Of a stretch of 64,000 nucleotides of DNA, positions 9,801 to 17,833 are shown one piece after another. A program made the translations under genes and the position numbers. The notes beneath the pieces were generated by a model. The model did no database searches and was not told the origin of the DNA. It was given only the letters and a program-made list of their open reading frames with translations. This stretch comes from Caldichromatium japonicum (GTDB lineage: Bacteria; Pseudomonadota; Gammaproteobacteria; Chromatiales; Chromatiaceae). Position 1 is the stretch's first letter; each line of letters begins with the position of its first letter. The stretch spans positions 1,471,155 through 1,535,154 of the forward strand of contig NZ_CP048029.1 of the NCBI RefSeq assembly GCF_011290485.1, given 5' to 3'.

Positions 9801-10060
9801 CTGTGCCGGCAGTCCTCGATCTAGATCTGGAGATAGGGGTGCAGGACCTAGATCGCCTAATCGAGGAGATCGCCCGTAACAAGCCGCCCGAGCAACAGCG
9901 TAGTCTTAGGGCAGCAGCAGTGGTGCTTAAACTCATGGGTGAGGAGAAACGTCAGTCCAAGGGCCCAAGCCGGCATCGGTTCCGCATCCAAGGCGACCCA
10001 GCGGGGTCGCTTAGAATCAATGACAAGGACATCAAGACGCTCATTGAGGCGTTTCAATAA
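6899..10060 (+). CDS. Large secreted protein of unknown function
   Basis: 1053 residues. A signal peptide is likely: a basic N-terminus, a hydrophobic stretch (ILSVIVLPLCCLL) and an ASA-type cleavage site near residue 46. Residues about 140-440 repeat short units such as LLVAGELG, LLVAGQYW, LLAGVE and LWLGGMTQ, separated by LWxRxL-like strands, which suggests a beta-propeller. The C-terminal half is rich in Leu, Asp and Glu and ends in FRIQGDPAGSLRINDKDI, faintly like the C-terminus of DUF945 proteins. I do not recognise the family. It is flanked by the IS3 remnant and the dead nif region, yet its 3.2-kb frame is open, so it is probably expressed. Confidence 0.75.
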   Translation: MLDSRPWIRLRQFICLGRQLLKSARGEILSVIVLPLCCLLQANASAQPVLSGKAIQTLAVDGPAMRIGPAFASSALPIQGPTPQAEPPASGKVSQTDSPSPVQLTQSKPQIRERLWSPAPAMRVFERGMSVEGLDLEYLEGTRILALPDGGYVAAAGVKGPGGLEIWVARFSRQHELLWTRSLDGPFDAQVTALVWNPGVGLLVAGELGPEHPGFMLALDDGGEPLWSRIIDVQPFAIQQDRDSGQLLVAGQYWSEDGIPVGLVASLRPNGDMFWRLSFPHVKTVRGLTAVAEGWAAVGLTEQGMVWSAGIDRQGRLRWERLHEGLKTERLPPLLTLADGRMLLAGVERETASLWLRWCAGDGRPLETQRLALGSGMLAGASTLELLERDDSGDLWLGGMTQGQDAWLARLSAQAEPLWLRVYGRDPGLDRWTDLRRHGEALLLGGISQASVDLAPGLWMAVLDRNGQPLAAPQPTQSARALAAWLDEGLADAGWLKLGGRPEVSEDKGIISLLLPFARLELPVDPEESEPLAAFELGWVRGELISTNGRWQGVLDWPARVVLWDRSRSVTDILEISERRLGLGWSSDQGLESLDLELEDLKLKPGIPLVLLTFYEGLALTSPLEELPQGSLQLGSVQYQVISGHGPRQTYNESLSIKDLSAEGEDNAFRLGVLELRFDYRSQDLEEQMAAASDLFELLDAGTVDPETLDQGIARLFQGSEPIEAAVSLSDLEVADRSAQVQYRLGGFALRAQGTPNALDGSLWTLKLRPELKELRIQGPKGKMDLDAWSMELAIERLAVGPLLKTLLAAGTDQPPALDSLTQVLARLLASCAIGFDLEGLHVRPLDKEPLDLKALGARLTLSDLDTCRPSLRLSYRHDGIQALPDPDVPPGLIPTQAELDGAFSADNLGLLLLALSLAQPDQEQALEWLARQKAVLEVKTLDLGMPAGRVTLTGRVEVKESDGSATSVPAVLDLDLEIGVQDLDRLIEEIARNKPPEQQRSLRAAAVVLKLMGEEKRQSKGPSRHRFRIQGDPAGSLRINDKDIKTLIEAFQ

Positions 10061-10310
10061 TGGCAATCCCTCGCTGCGCACCTGCCTGCATGGACGTCTC
10101 AACACCAACACGCCTTGGATAGGTTCCGCGCAAATCTGGCCCTAGCCGGAGGGGAGCGGAGTGTGCTTTTGCCAGGTGCCGAAAAACAACCTGACGGCTA
10201 GAGAGGGATTGGTCGCCCATACGACAAATTGCACCTTACAAGTTGGCCGCCACGCCAAATTAAAAATACCCTTTAAAATTAAAAATTTATGTATTGTAAT
10301 TTTTTGCATA

Positions 10311-10483
10311 ATGACCAGCAAACCCATCGACGGAGACGCAGCTTGGCCCAGCCTATCAAGACCCTTGTGCAAGGCAGCTGTCGCCCGGGCGGGTGCAGCA
10401 CCCCTACCCTGCCCGAGCCGATCGAGCGGTGGATCGCCGAGCATCCCTGTTATTCCGCGTCGGCGCAGCATCGCTTTGCGCTC
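10311..10483 (+). pseudogene. nifB: nifB fragment (nitrogenase cofactor biosynthesis), N-terminus only
   Basis: A frame through this stretch reads GGCSTPTLPEPIERWIAEHPCYSASAQHRFA in pieces. This corresponds to the N-terminus of NifB just before its radical-SAM motif. NifB normally makes the iron-sulfur core of the FeMo cofactor. Homology stops at about 10483, so the CxxxCxxC motif and everything after it are missing. A plausible ATG at 10311 is out of frame with the HPCYS segment, pointing to a frameshift too. An AT-rich tract upstream (10250-10310) may be the old promoter. Confidence 0.65.
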
Positions 10484-10985
10484 TTAAATCTGACAGTTAG
10501 AGACCTTCTATCAGCTCGGACGCCTAACCGACATGGCTGAGCTGTTGGAGAACATCCGCCCGCAATACGCCGAACCGCGGCCGATCCATCGCTTTGTCGA
10601 GGAGTGGGGGCGAAACAGCGCCGGGCAAGCCCCGTCTTTTCCAACCATTGGCTCCTCAGCATCCGCACCCATCTCGACCACTATCGCCAATGGCGCCAAG
10701 AGGCCAGCCGTTGCGCAAACCCTGTCCCAAGAGGACAGGTCTGATGCCTGCTGCACCGAGGCCGGTTTCACTTCGGTTTTGCCACCTCAGCCAGCGCCTT
10801 CTTCTACATCGGCGTGACTTCGGGCGCCACTCGCCCAAGAGAGCGCTATGCGGTGGAGATTCTTTGCTGCATCACAGGTCCATCACGCCGTCGCCACCGC
10901 GATCATGGAGAACGTTCAGGAGGGTTTTAGCTATCTACCCGAACGCGATGTCCAGGTCGTGCGCGATTGGCTGCATCGATCTTAT
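10484..10985 (+). pseudogene. Unrecognised coding remnant in several frames
   Basis: No continuous gene is present, but protein-like stretches appear in different frames: MAELLENIRPQYAEPRPIHRFVEEWG (from 10533), FSNHWLLSIRTHLDHYRQW, FHFGFATSASAFFYIGVTSG, RERYAVEILCCITGP, and VMENVQEGFSYLPERDVQVV ending at a TAG near 10987. Together they look like one gene of about 160 codons broken by at least three frameshifts. I cannot assign a family. Its place between nifB and mod fragments suggests it belonged to the nitrogen-fixation island. Confidence 0.4.
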
Positions 10986-10987
10986 TA

Positions 10988-11893
10988 GGTCCTCTTCTCA
11001 ATCGTGCGCATAGTGCTATGTCATATGCAAGCGAGGTTGCATAAATCGTTCACAGTCACTGACATGGCGAGGGGCTGTTCACAGTGGGTGAAGTCTGGTC
11101 ATATCCTGACTTTTGCGCAGGAGTCAGGATGGAGCGGAAGATGTTATGAGATGAGCGGTGGGCACGCATTGAGCAGCTGTTACCGGGGAAGAAGAGCGAT
11201 CCGGGTTGCACAGCGAGGGACAACCGGCGCGTTGTCGAAGCCGTGCTCTGGATCATGCGCACCGGCTGTCTGTGGCGCGATTTGCCAGCCGAGCTGGGCC
11301 ACTGGCACCGGACATATGTGCGTTTCTCGCGCTGGCGCGAGAAAGGTGTTTGGGAGCGCGTGGCCGCCGCACTGCAAGGCGATGCCGACATGGAGCATCT
11401 GTTCATCGACTCGACCATCGTGCGCGCCCACTCACATTCTGCTGGCGCCCCAAAAAAGCGGGCCAACAGGAAATCGGTCGCTTGCGGGGCGGGTTGACGA
11501 CCAAACTGCACGTTGCGGTGGATGCCTTGGGCAATCCGCTGCGCGTCATTCTCTCGGCAGGGCAGGTCGCCGACATCGAGCAGGCCGCGGCGTTAATCCA
11601 GGACCAACCGACCGAGTGCGTCATTGCCGACAAGGGTTACGACTCGGATGCCCTTGTCGAAACGGTGACCGCACAGGGCAGCCAGGCGGTCATCCCCCAC
11701 GCTCCAACCGACTCAATCCGCGCTCGTTCAACCGGCATCTCTACAAAAACCGCAATCTGATCAAGCGCTTCTTCTGTCGCATCCAGCAATTCAGACGCAT
11801 CACCACGCGCTACGACAAGCTCGCCTCGTCTTCCCTGTCGTTCGTTTATCTGGCTTGCACCATCGCCTGATTGACTTGATTGAGAATACACCC
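10988..11893 (+). mobile_element. IS5-family (IS427-like) element, copy 1
   Basis: Nearly identical to the element at 20155-21060. Ends are GGTCCTCTTCTCAATC and its imperfect inverted repeat GATTGAGAATACACC, each next to a TA (10986-10987 and 11894-11895). It carries a single broken transposase gene. Confidence 0.8.
11129..11870 (+). pseudogene. IS5-family transposase, copy 1
   Basis: The reading starts MERKML, hits a TGA at codon 7, then continues DERWARIEQLLPGKK through the DDE domain (FIDSTIVRAH, IADKGYDSD). At 11453-11459 lies A AAA AAG in the frame of the first half, a canonical -1 slippery heptamer; a -1 shift there would join both halves, as used by some IS families. Farther on, a C is missing from a run of C near 11695 relative to copy 2, giving early termination. 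The catalytic Glu position reads NLIKRFF (Lys). The copy is inactive. Confidence 0.85.
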
Positions 11894-11985
11894 TAGGTTT
11901 TAGGGAAGCGCTGATCAAGCGACAGCCTGGTGCCCGCTGACTTCCGCACCTTACTTGAATTTTTCTCGATTTTTTAAATCAATAG

Positions 11986-12002
11986 GGTGCGCATCGCGCA
12001 CC
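11986..12002 (-). terminator. Possible terminator of modC
   Basis: GGTGCGC-ATC-GCGCACC is a perfect 7-bp stem located 8 bp beyond the modC stop codon. On the minus strand it is followed by CTATTGATTTAAAAAAT, which is AT-rich but not a classic U tract, so termination efficiency is uncertain. Confidence 0.4.
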
Positions 12003-12009
12003 TTACCGC

Positions 12010-13085
12010 CTATACCAGCACGCCCGCGACCTTGAGCTGGGCCCAGACCCGATCCTCCGGCTTGAGCGCCAGAGACTCAGCCGAGCGGCGGGTTAGGCGC
12101 GCCAGGAGCCATTGTTCGCCGACGGCGACGCGCGCCAAACACAGTGCCGGATGGACATCTGGGGTGATCTCTTGGACGGTAAGCGGAAAGTGGTTGAAGA
12201 TACTGGAGCCCAAAAGCTCGGCGTGCGAGAGACTCACATCCCGCGCCAGCACCCGCACTCGCACCTGTTTGCCCAGCGGATAGCCTTCATCGCGCGCCCA
12301 GAGACTGATACCGCCAGGCAGTTCGATGCGCGCCAGGTGCCAATCGGGGTCGCGTTCGACCGGGGCCCCGGCGAGCACTACCCCTGCGTTCTCGCCCAGA
12401 CGGATCAGCAGGTCGAGACGGGTTAGGGTCTCGGCCAGGGGGCCAGAGGCGATGACCCGCCTGCCTTCCAGGGCCACTAGATGATCGACCAGACGCGCGA
12501 CCTCCTCTGGGGCGTGGCTGACATAGAGCACGGGGATCTTGAGGGTCTCGTGTAGATGTTCGAGATAGGGCAGGATCTCGCGCTTGCGCGCGACATCTAA
12601 GGCCCCCAACGGTTCGTCCATCAGCAACAGGCGCGGCTTGGTGAGCAAGGTACGGGCGATCGCCACCCGTTAGCGCTCGCCGCCCGACAGACGCTCGGGC
12701 CGGCGGTCGAGCAGATGGCCTATCCCCAGAAGCTCGATCGTTTCGGCGAAGCCGGCGCCATTGGCGCCGCGTCGCTTCATTCCATAGTCGAGGTTCTCAC
12801 GCACTGACAGATGGGGGAATGGGCTCGCCTCCTGAAAGACATAGCCGAGCGGTCGCCGATAGGTCGGCACAAAGGTCTTGCCCTCCTGCCAGACCTCGCC
12901 GTCGAACAGCAGCCGCCCGTCAGGGACGCACTCAAGACCGGCGATCGCGCGCAGATCGCGCACAGGAGCGTGGTCTTGCCCGAACCCGAATGACCGAAGA
13001 GCGCCGTCACCCCGCTGGCGGGTAGTTTGAGGTCCACATCCAGGGTGAATGCCGGATAATTCAGTCGGAAACGTGCCTCGATCAT
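12010..13085 (-). pseudogene. modC: modC, molybdate ABC transporter ATPase, frameshift and nonsense
   Basis: The three pieces together give a full-length ModC: Walker [12 protein letters not shown], signature LSGGER, Walker B LLLMDEPLGALD and a C-terminal MOP-type domain. It would energise molybdate import. Two lesions break it. An 11-bp near-perfect tandem duplication at 12943-12964 shifts the frame just after Walker A. A TAA near 12672 replaces the Gln of LSGGERQRVA. The start at 13085 overlaps the modB stop (ATGA). Molybdate supply matters mainly for nitrogenase here, and the linked nif genes are also broken. Confidence 0.9.
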
Positions 13086-13522
13086 GTCTTTTTCCCTGTC
13101 GGGTTCAGGCTATAGAGGGCGGCGAGCACCAAGAAGGAGAAGATCACCATGCTCGCCGACAGCCAGTGCGCCTGGGCATATTCAAGCGCCTCGACATGGT
13201 TATAGATCTGCACCGAGACCACCCGTGTCTTGTCGGGGATGTTGTCGCCGATCATCAAGACCACCCCGAACTCGCCAACCGTATGGGCAAAGCAGAGGAC
13301 AATAGCGGTCAAAAAACCCGGCTTGGCGAGCGGGACTACCACGCTGAAGAAGGCGTCCAGCGGCTTGGCGCCCAAGGTGGCAGCTACCTCCAGGGGTCGG
13401 TCGCCGAGTGATTCGAAAGCGTTTTGGATCGGCTGCACCACAAAGGGCAGCGAATAGAATACCGATGCCACCACCAACCCCCAAAAGGTGAAGGGTAGCA
13501 GCCCAATCCTTAGCCATTGGGT
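13082..13522 (-). pseudogene. modB: modB, molybdate permease, N-terminus removed by IS630
   Basis: The C-terminal two thirds of ModB is readable: [33 protein letters not shown], and the EAA-like loop [25 protein letters not shown] in pieces, ending in a last membrane helix. The frame is cut at 13522 by the terminal repeat of IS630 copy B, and the N-terminal helices and modA are absent. The remaining part overlaps modC by four bases. Confidence 0.9.
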
Positions 13523-14461
13523 TATTAATCCGAAACCAATGAACTTATATTACGCGGCATCATGGAGCTTGGGATGCTGGAAGTAGCGCATGATGCGTTG
13601 GGGGGAATTGAGAAGGCGGCGCAGGTGGCTGACGGTCGCCTTCTTCAGATCGCCCTTGGCGCGGGAGGGCGCCTGCGCGGTGATGGTGGCCTTGAGCATC
13701 TCGTTGGGGTTCAGTGCCGGGCTATAGGGGAGGGAGGAGGCCTCGATTTGATTGGCGCATGCAGCCAGCCAGGCCTTGACTGGCTTGGTGTGATGCACGC
13801 GCAGGTTGTCGAGGATGAGGAAGATCTTCTTGCCCCTGGCGTCCTTGACGAGCCGCTTCATGAAGTCGATCAGGATGTCGGCGTTCATCGCCCCCGCGAA
13901 CGCCTTCCAAGGCACCTTGCCGCGGTTGGTCAGCGTCGAGATCACCGACAGGCCTTCGCGACGGTGCGTGACGCGAATCTCGGGCGTCTTGATCGCCGGC
14001 GCATAAGAGCGCCCGCGCACCTCGTCCGAGCGCAGCCCCGTTTCATCGCCCCAGTGGATTTCGGCGCCCTCGGCCTTGGCGCGCTGGGCAATGTCCGGGT
14101 AGATCTCCTCAAGCCACGTCTTGCCCGCCGGCGGGCTTTGCTCATAGGCGCGCCGAATCGGTTTCTGGGGCGTCAATCCCCAGCGCGCCATGTACTTGCC
14201 CTCCCCCTGCGGCCTGAGCTCGATGCCAAAACGGTCGAGGATCAACTGCCACAGCGCAAACGGCAGCTTCAGCTGATCCGGTGTCCCGTCGCACATGAGC
14301 TTGCGTATCTGGGCGTCCTGCTCCGCCAACAGCGCCCGCTTCTCACCCACCTTTCCTTGAGCCCTTGGGCCCCTTCGCGCCCATAGCCTTTGCAGATGTC
14401 GAACACCCCTGCGCCCAACAATCCCCTCTGCGCGCCTATCGCTTCATACGTCCAGCCACGC
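13522..14461 (-). mobile_element. IS630-family element, copy B (one end lost)
   Basis: The 3' terminal repeat (TTATTAATCCGAAACC on the plus strand) is intact at 13522 inside modB. The other end is missing: homology breaks near 14461 and passes straight into nifV. A deletion starting inside this IS therefore joined nifV to modB, removing modA and the rest of both genes. Confidence 0.85.
13550..14450 (-). pseudogene. IS630 transposase, copy B
   Basis: The catalytic domain is complete (HWGDETGLRSDE, FLILDNLRVHH, YSPALNPNE). The first codons are cut off by the nifV junction. The helix-turn-helix part (ERWVRSG side) is out of frame with the catalytic part. The 18 bp for SRQAVR is deleted, as in the left-edge copy, so those two form a sublineage. 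Confidence 0.8.
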
Positions 14462-14713
14462 GCAGGTCGCGATGTCCTGGGCATTGAGCCGGCTCCAGAC
14501 CATCAGGCGTGCCGCAAGTCCCAGGGCAGAAATGGTACAGATGTCATCGCGCTCGACCTCGCCCATTGCGGGGATGCCAACCTGGGGATGCCAACCTCCA
14601 TCTCGGGGACGCCGAGCATCGAGCAGGCCGGCGATGGCCAGACGTTCAGCACGAGCCAAGGCCACCCCTACCGACTGCTCGCCATCGTGCAAGGTGGTGT
14701 CATAGATGATCAT
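14459..14713 (-). pseudogene. nifV: nifV fragment (homocitrate synthase)
   Basis: From ATG at 14713 the frame reads MIIYDTTLHDGEQSVGVALARAERLAIAGLL, in pieces the N-terminus of homocitrate synthase, which makes the organic ligand of the FeMo cofactor. A 14-bp perfect tandem duplication (14570-14597) and an apparent 2-bp loss just upstream together restore the frame but scramble about 15 residues before VGIPAMGEVE. The gene is then cut off by IS630 copy B after about 85 codons, so most of the barrel is missing. Confidence 0.8.
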
Positions 14714-15082
14714 GGCTGATTGGATAGAGTGATGAGGCTCTATGCCTGGTATCAAGCAATTTGAATTCCAAAATAAATACTTTGATAATCAATCTTTTGC
14801 GATTAAACGCTGGGCATTTTGTAGCGTTTATGACAAGGGTACGGGGGCGATATGCGCTGGTCGAGCAGCGATCATGCTGAATGCTAGAGACCCTCGCCAA
14901 CGCCCTGCGCCTCCTGAACATCCTCCTGAACATCCGTCCCAAGCAGCGCCAGCCAGAATGCTGCACATAGAACAGCTGTGGGTGCCAAGATGAATGAGGA
15001 CTCGAACTATAGCGCGCATTTCCGCCGGCCCCGGCTTTCAGCGACAATCCCCGGGTCCATCCGCAACCACGGGGCCGACCCT
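14714..15082. other. Intergenic region between nifV remnant and MFS gene
   Basis: No gene is supported here. The part 14750-14840 is AT-rich and could hold divergent promoters. At 14910-14933 a 12-bp unit CCTCCTGAACAT is perfectly duplicated in tandem. A frame upstream of the MFS gene is open from 14978, but its 35 extra residues are not hydrophobic and look non-native. Confidence 0.6.
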
Positions 15083-16420
15083 ATGCCATCCCGCACCCTT
15101 GCCCCCCGCCGCGAGATCCTGGGCTGGGCGATGTTCGACTTTGCCAATTCGTCCTATACGCTCCTCATCATCACCGTGGTCTTCGGCGACCTCTTCACCC
15201 GGGTGATCGTGGGCGACGGGCCTGAATACCGGTTAGGGAATTTGTTATGGAGCCTGTCCTTGGCGTTCAGCTATCTGTTGGTGGTGGTCATCTCACCCGT
15301 GGCCGGGGCAATCATGGACTATCGAGCGGCCAAAAAACGCTTTTTATTCGCAAGCTATGTGCTCACAGTCATCACCACCGCCGGGCTCTATTGGGCTGCG
15401 CCAGGCTGGGTGTGGCTGGCCATAATGCTCTTGATCCTGTCTAACCTTGGCTTTGCCCTGGGCGAATCCTTTGTGGCGAGCTTTTTACCCGACCTAGGAC
15501 CGCCCGAGGACCTGGGCAAGATCTCGGGATTCGGCTGGGCCTTGGGCTATGTCGGTGGACTGGTCGCAGCGATGTTCGTCCTCTTGGTGCTCGGCGAGGT
15601 GAGCGCCGAAAACTTTGAGCGCATCCGCTGGGTTGGGCCTTGGACCGCCTTGTTTTTTATGCTCGCCGCCATCCCGACCTTTCTCTGGGTGCGCGAGCTC
15701 GCCAGTCCCAGAGCCTTGCCCCCCGGCCAAACCTATATCGGTCTCGGCCTCAGCCGCGTCAGCCATACCTTGCGCCATCTCGATCGGCATCGCGATCTGG
15801 CCTGGCTCCTGCTTTCGGTCTTCTTTTCGATGGCGGGGATCGCCATCATCATCACCTATGCCTTCATCTATGGGGCGCAGGTGATCCAATGGGATGAGGA
15901 GACGCGCCGCTTGATGTTCGTTCTAGTGCAATTGACCGCAGCAGCCGGGGCCTTTGTCTTCGGATTGATCCAGGACTGGTTCGGGGCGCGCCGGACCTAT
16001 GTCTTGACCCTGGTGTTGTGGATCATCGCGATCCTATTGATCTATCTCACCCCGCAGATTGCGGCCCAGGCGCATCGATGGCTGGGGTTGGATTGGCAGG
16101 CGCAACAGGTGTTTTTGGTCGTCGGCTGTATCGCTGGCGCCAGCCTCGGCGCCTGCCAATCGAGCACCCGTACCCTGGTTGGACTCTTTGCCCCGCCCTC
16201 GCGCTCAGCTGAGCTCTTTGGCTTTTGGGGGCTGGCGATGAAGCTGGCTGGGGTCTTTGGGCTGATGGGGATCGGCCTGCTCCAGACCTGGCTCGGGCTG
16301 CAACAAGCGATGCTCTTGTGCGCCCTGTTGTTTGGTATCGCGCTTTTGCTCGCAGGCCGAATCGATGAAAGACGCGGGCGCGAGGCAGCCGAGGCGCATG
16401 AGGCGGGGGTGGACGTTTAG
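15083..16420 (+). CDS. MFS permease, UMF1/Atg22-like family
   Basis: 445 residues from ATG at 15083 (MPSRTLAPRREILGWAMFDFANSSY). That opening, with WAMFDFANSSYT in the first helix, is the signature of the UMF1 family of major facilitator proteins. About twelve hydrophobic helices follow, with the loop DYRAAKKRF after helix 2. It should transport a small molecule across the inner membrane; the substrate is unknown. The start was chosen because it places the family motif at the N-terminus. It stands alone between the dead mod/nif island and the rnf operon. Confidence 0.8.
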   Translation: MPSRTLAPRREILGWAMFDFANSSYTLLIITVVFGDLFTRVIVGDGPEYRLGNLLWSLSLAFSYLLVVVISPVAGAIMDYRAAKKRFLFASYVLTVITTAGLYWAAPGWVWLAIMLLILSNLGFALGESFVASFLPDLGPPEDLGKISGFGWALGYVGGLVAAMFVLLVLGEVSAENFERIRWVGPWTALFFMLAAIPTFLWVRELASPRALPPGQTYIGLGLSRVSHTLRHLDRHRDLAWLLLSVFFSMAGIAIIITYAFIYGAQVIQWDEETRRLMFVLVQLTAAAGAFVFGLIQDWFGARRTYVLTLVLWIIAILLIYLTPQIAAQAHRWLGLDWQAQQVFLVVGCIAGASLGACQSSTRTLVGLFAPPSRSAELFGFWGLAMKLAGVFGLMGIGLLQTWLGLQQAMLLCALLFGIALLLAGRIDERRGREAAEAHEAGVDV

Positions 16421-16474
16421 TAAGGGCGGACGACTGGGTGAGGCTGACTTTATCCCTAAACGCTATCGTGTTGC

Positions 16475-16490
16475 TGGCAAGCCAAGGGCA
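16475..16490 (+). promoter_or_regulatory. Candidate sigma-54 promoter upstream of rnfA
   Basis: TGGCAAGCCAAGGGCA has the GG-N10-GC core of -24/-12 promoters, and TGGCA matches the -24 box. The -12 box is weak (GGGCA rather than TTGCA). rnf genes of phototrophs that work with nitrogenase are NifA/sigma-54 controlled, which fits. No NifA upstream site was seen, so this is tentative. Confidence 0.3.
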
Positions 16491-16508
16491 GCGTATTCTT
16501 GCTGCCCT
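16485..16508. terminator. Stem-loop after the MFS gene
   Basis: AGGGCAGC and GCTGCCCT form a perfect 8-bp stem with an 8-nt loop. No U tract follows on either strand, so it may be a weak terminator or a processing hairpin. It overlaps the possible sigma-54 -12 box, and the two readings compete. Confidence 0.35.
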
Positions 16509-16630
16509 GATCCGACTGCCGGGGGGAGCTCGGGGCTCCTGGGTGCAATAGTATCCCCGAGGGGTTCCCCGCTCGGCCCAGACAGGACTATACAGCGTCT
16601 CTCTTGCGAGCAGGCAGCAAAGCGATCCGC

Positions 16631-17212
16631 ATGACCGAATACATCCTCATCCTGGTCGGGACCATCCTGGTCAACAACTTCGTCCTGGTGAAGTTTTTGG
16701 GCCTATGCCCTTTCATGGGGGTCTCGAAGAAACTGGAGACGGCGACAGGGATGGGTCTGGCGACCACCTTTGTGCTGACCCTGTCCTCGGTGATCAGTTG
16801 GATCGTCAATACCCTGATCCTCGAGCCCCTAGGGATCGGTTATCTGCGCACCATCGCCTTTATCCTGGTGATCGCCTCGGTCGTCCAGTTCACCGAGACG
16901 GTGATGCGCAAGACAAGCCCGCTTTTGTACCAATTGCTTGGGATCTATCTGCCCCTGATCACCACCAATTGCGCTGTGCTGGGGGTGGCCCTGCTCAATC
17001 AACAGACGGGGCATACCCTGGTCGAATCGGCGCTCTATGGGTTTGGTGCCGCCCTTGGGTTTTCCTTGGTCTTGACGCTCTTTGCCGCCATCCGCGAGCG
17101 GGTGGCGGTGGCTGATGTCCCTGGGCCCTTTAAAGGAAGCCCGATCGCCTTGATCACAGCAGGCCTCATGTCACTGGCCTTCATGGGTTTCGCAGGGCTC
17201 GTGCCCAACTGA
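16631..17212 (+). CDS. rnfA: RnfA, ion-translocating electron transport complex subunit A
   Basis: 193 residues, all six expected transmembrane helices, starting [20 protein letters not shown]. RnfA is an integral inner-membrane subunit of the Rnf complex, which couples NADH:ferredoxin electron transfer to ion movement. The motifs [11 protein letters not shown] and TTNCAVLG, whose Cys residues bind an iron-sulfur cluster in the membrane, are present. The start at 16631 fits the family; upstream codons are not conserved. It is the first gene of rnfABC. Confidence 0.95.
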   Translation: MTEYILILVGTILVNNFVLVKFLGLCPFMGVSKKLETATGMGLATTFVLTLSSVISWIVNTLILEPLGIGYLRTIAFILVIASVVQFTETVMRKTSPLLYQLLGIYLPLITTNCAVLGVALLNQQTGHTLVESALYGFGAALGFSLVLTLFAAIRERVAVADVPGPFKGSPIALITAGLMSLAFMGFAGLVPN

Positions 17213-17246
17213 TCCTTGTCTTGAGCGCCTTACCTGTTTTTAAGCC

Positions 17247-17819
17247 ATGTCTGCCGCCATTTTGGCCCTCGCTGCCCTCGCTGCTTTTTTCGGCGCCTTG
17301 CTCGGTTATTCGGCCTTGCGCTTTCGGGTCGAGGGTAACCCGATCGCCGATCAGATCGAATCCCTCTTGCCCCAGACCCAATGCGGGCAATGCGGTTATC
17401 CGGGATGCCGGCCTTATGCTGAGGCTCTTGCCAAGGGCGAGGTCGAGATCAATCGTTGTCTTCCGGGGGGTGAGTCCCTGGTCCTGACCCTCGCCGATTT
17501 GCTTGGCCGTGAGCCGATGGCGATGGAGATCAAACACAAGGACCCGGTGGTAGCCTATATCGATCCGGAACGCTGTATCGGCTGTACCCGCTGCATCCTG
17601 GCCTGCCCGGTCGATGCGATCATCGGCGCGACCAAACAGCTGCATGCGGTGCTCGAAAGCGAATGCACCGGCTGCGAGCTATGCGTTGCCCCTTGCCCAG
17701 TAGATTGTATCGAGATGCGCCCTATCCCTCAGGACATCCAGAATTGGCGCTGGCCTTATCCGTCCTCTGCCTCATGGCCGCTGAGCAGCAACGCCATCGA
17801 TGTGACCAAGGCCGCCTAG
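17247..17819 (+). CDS. rnfB: RnfB, iron-sulfur subunit
   Basis: 190 residues. An N-terminal membrane anchor (residues 3-20) precedes the [15 protein letters not shown] cluster motif and two 4Fe-4S ferredoxin motifs, [12 protein letters not shown] and [12 protein letters not shown]. RnfB accepts or donates electrons at the ferredoxin side of the complex. It follows rnfA by 34 bp and precedes rnfC by 14 bp, so the three are co-transcribed. The sequence appears intact. Confidence 0.95.
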   Translation: MSAAILALAALAAFFGALLGYSALRFRVEGNPIADQIESLLPQTQCGQCGYPGCRPYAEALAKGEVEINRCLPGGESLVLTLADLLGREPMAMEIKHKDPVVAYIDPERCIGCTRCILACPVDAIIGATKQLHAVLESECTGCELCVAPCPVDCIEMRPIPQDIQNWRWPYPSSASWPLSSNAIDVTKAA

Positions 17820-17833
17820 GATCGACCCGACTC

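Noticed and set aside
10140-10310. NifA/sigma-54 promoter for the nifB fragment
   Set aside because: No TGGCAC-N5-TTGC or GG-N10-GC element and no TGT-N10-ACA site at a suitable distance.
14978-15082. Upstream start for the MFS permease at 14978
   Set aside because: The extra 35 residues are polar and not part of the UMF1-type N-terminus; ATG at 15083 fits the family.
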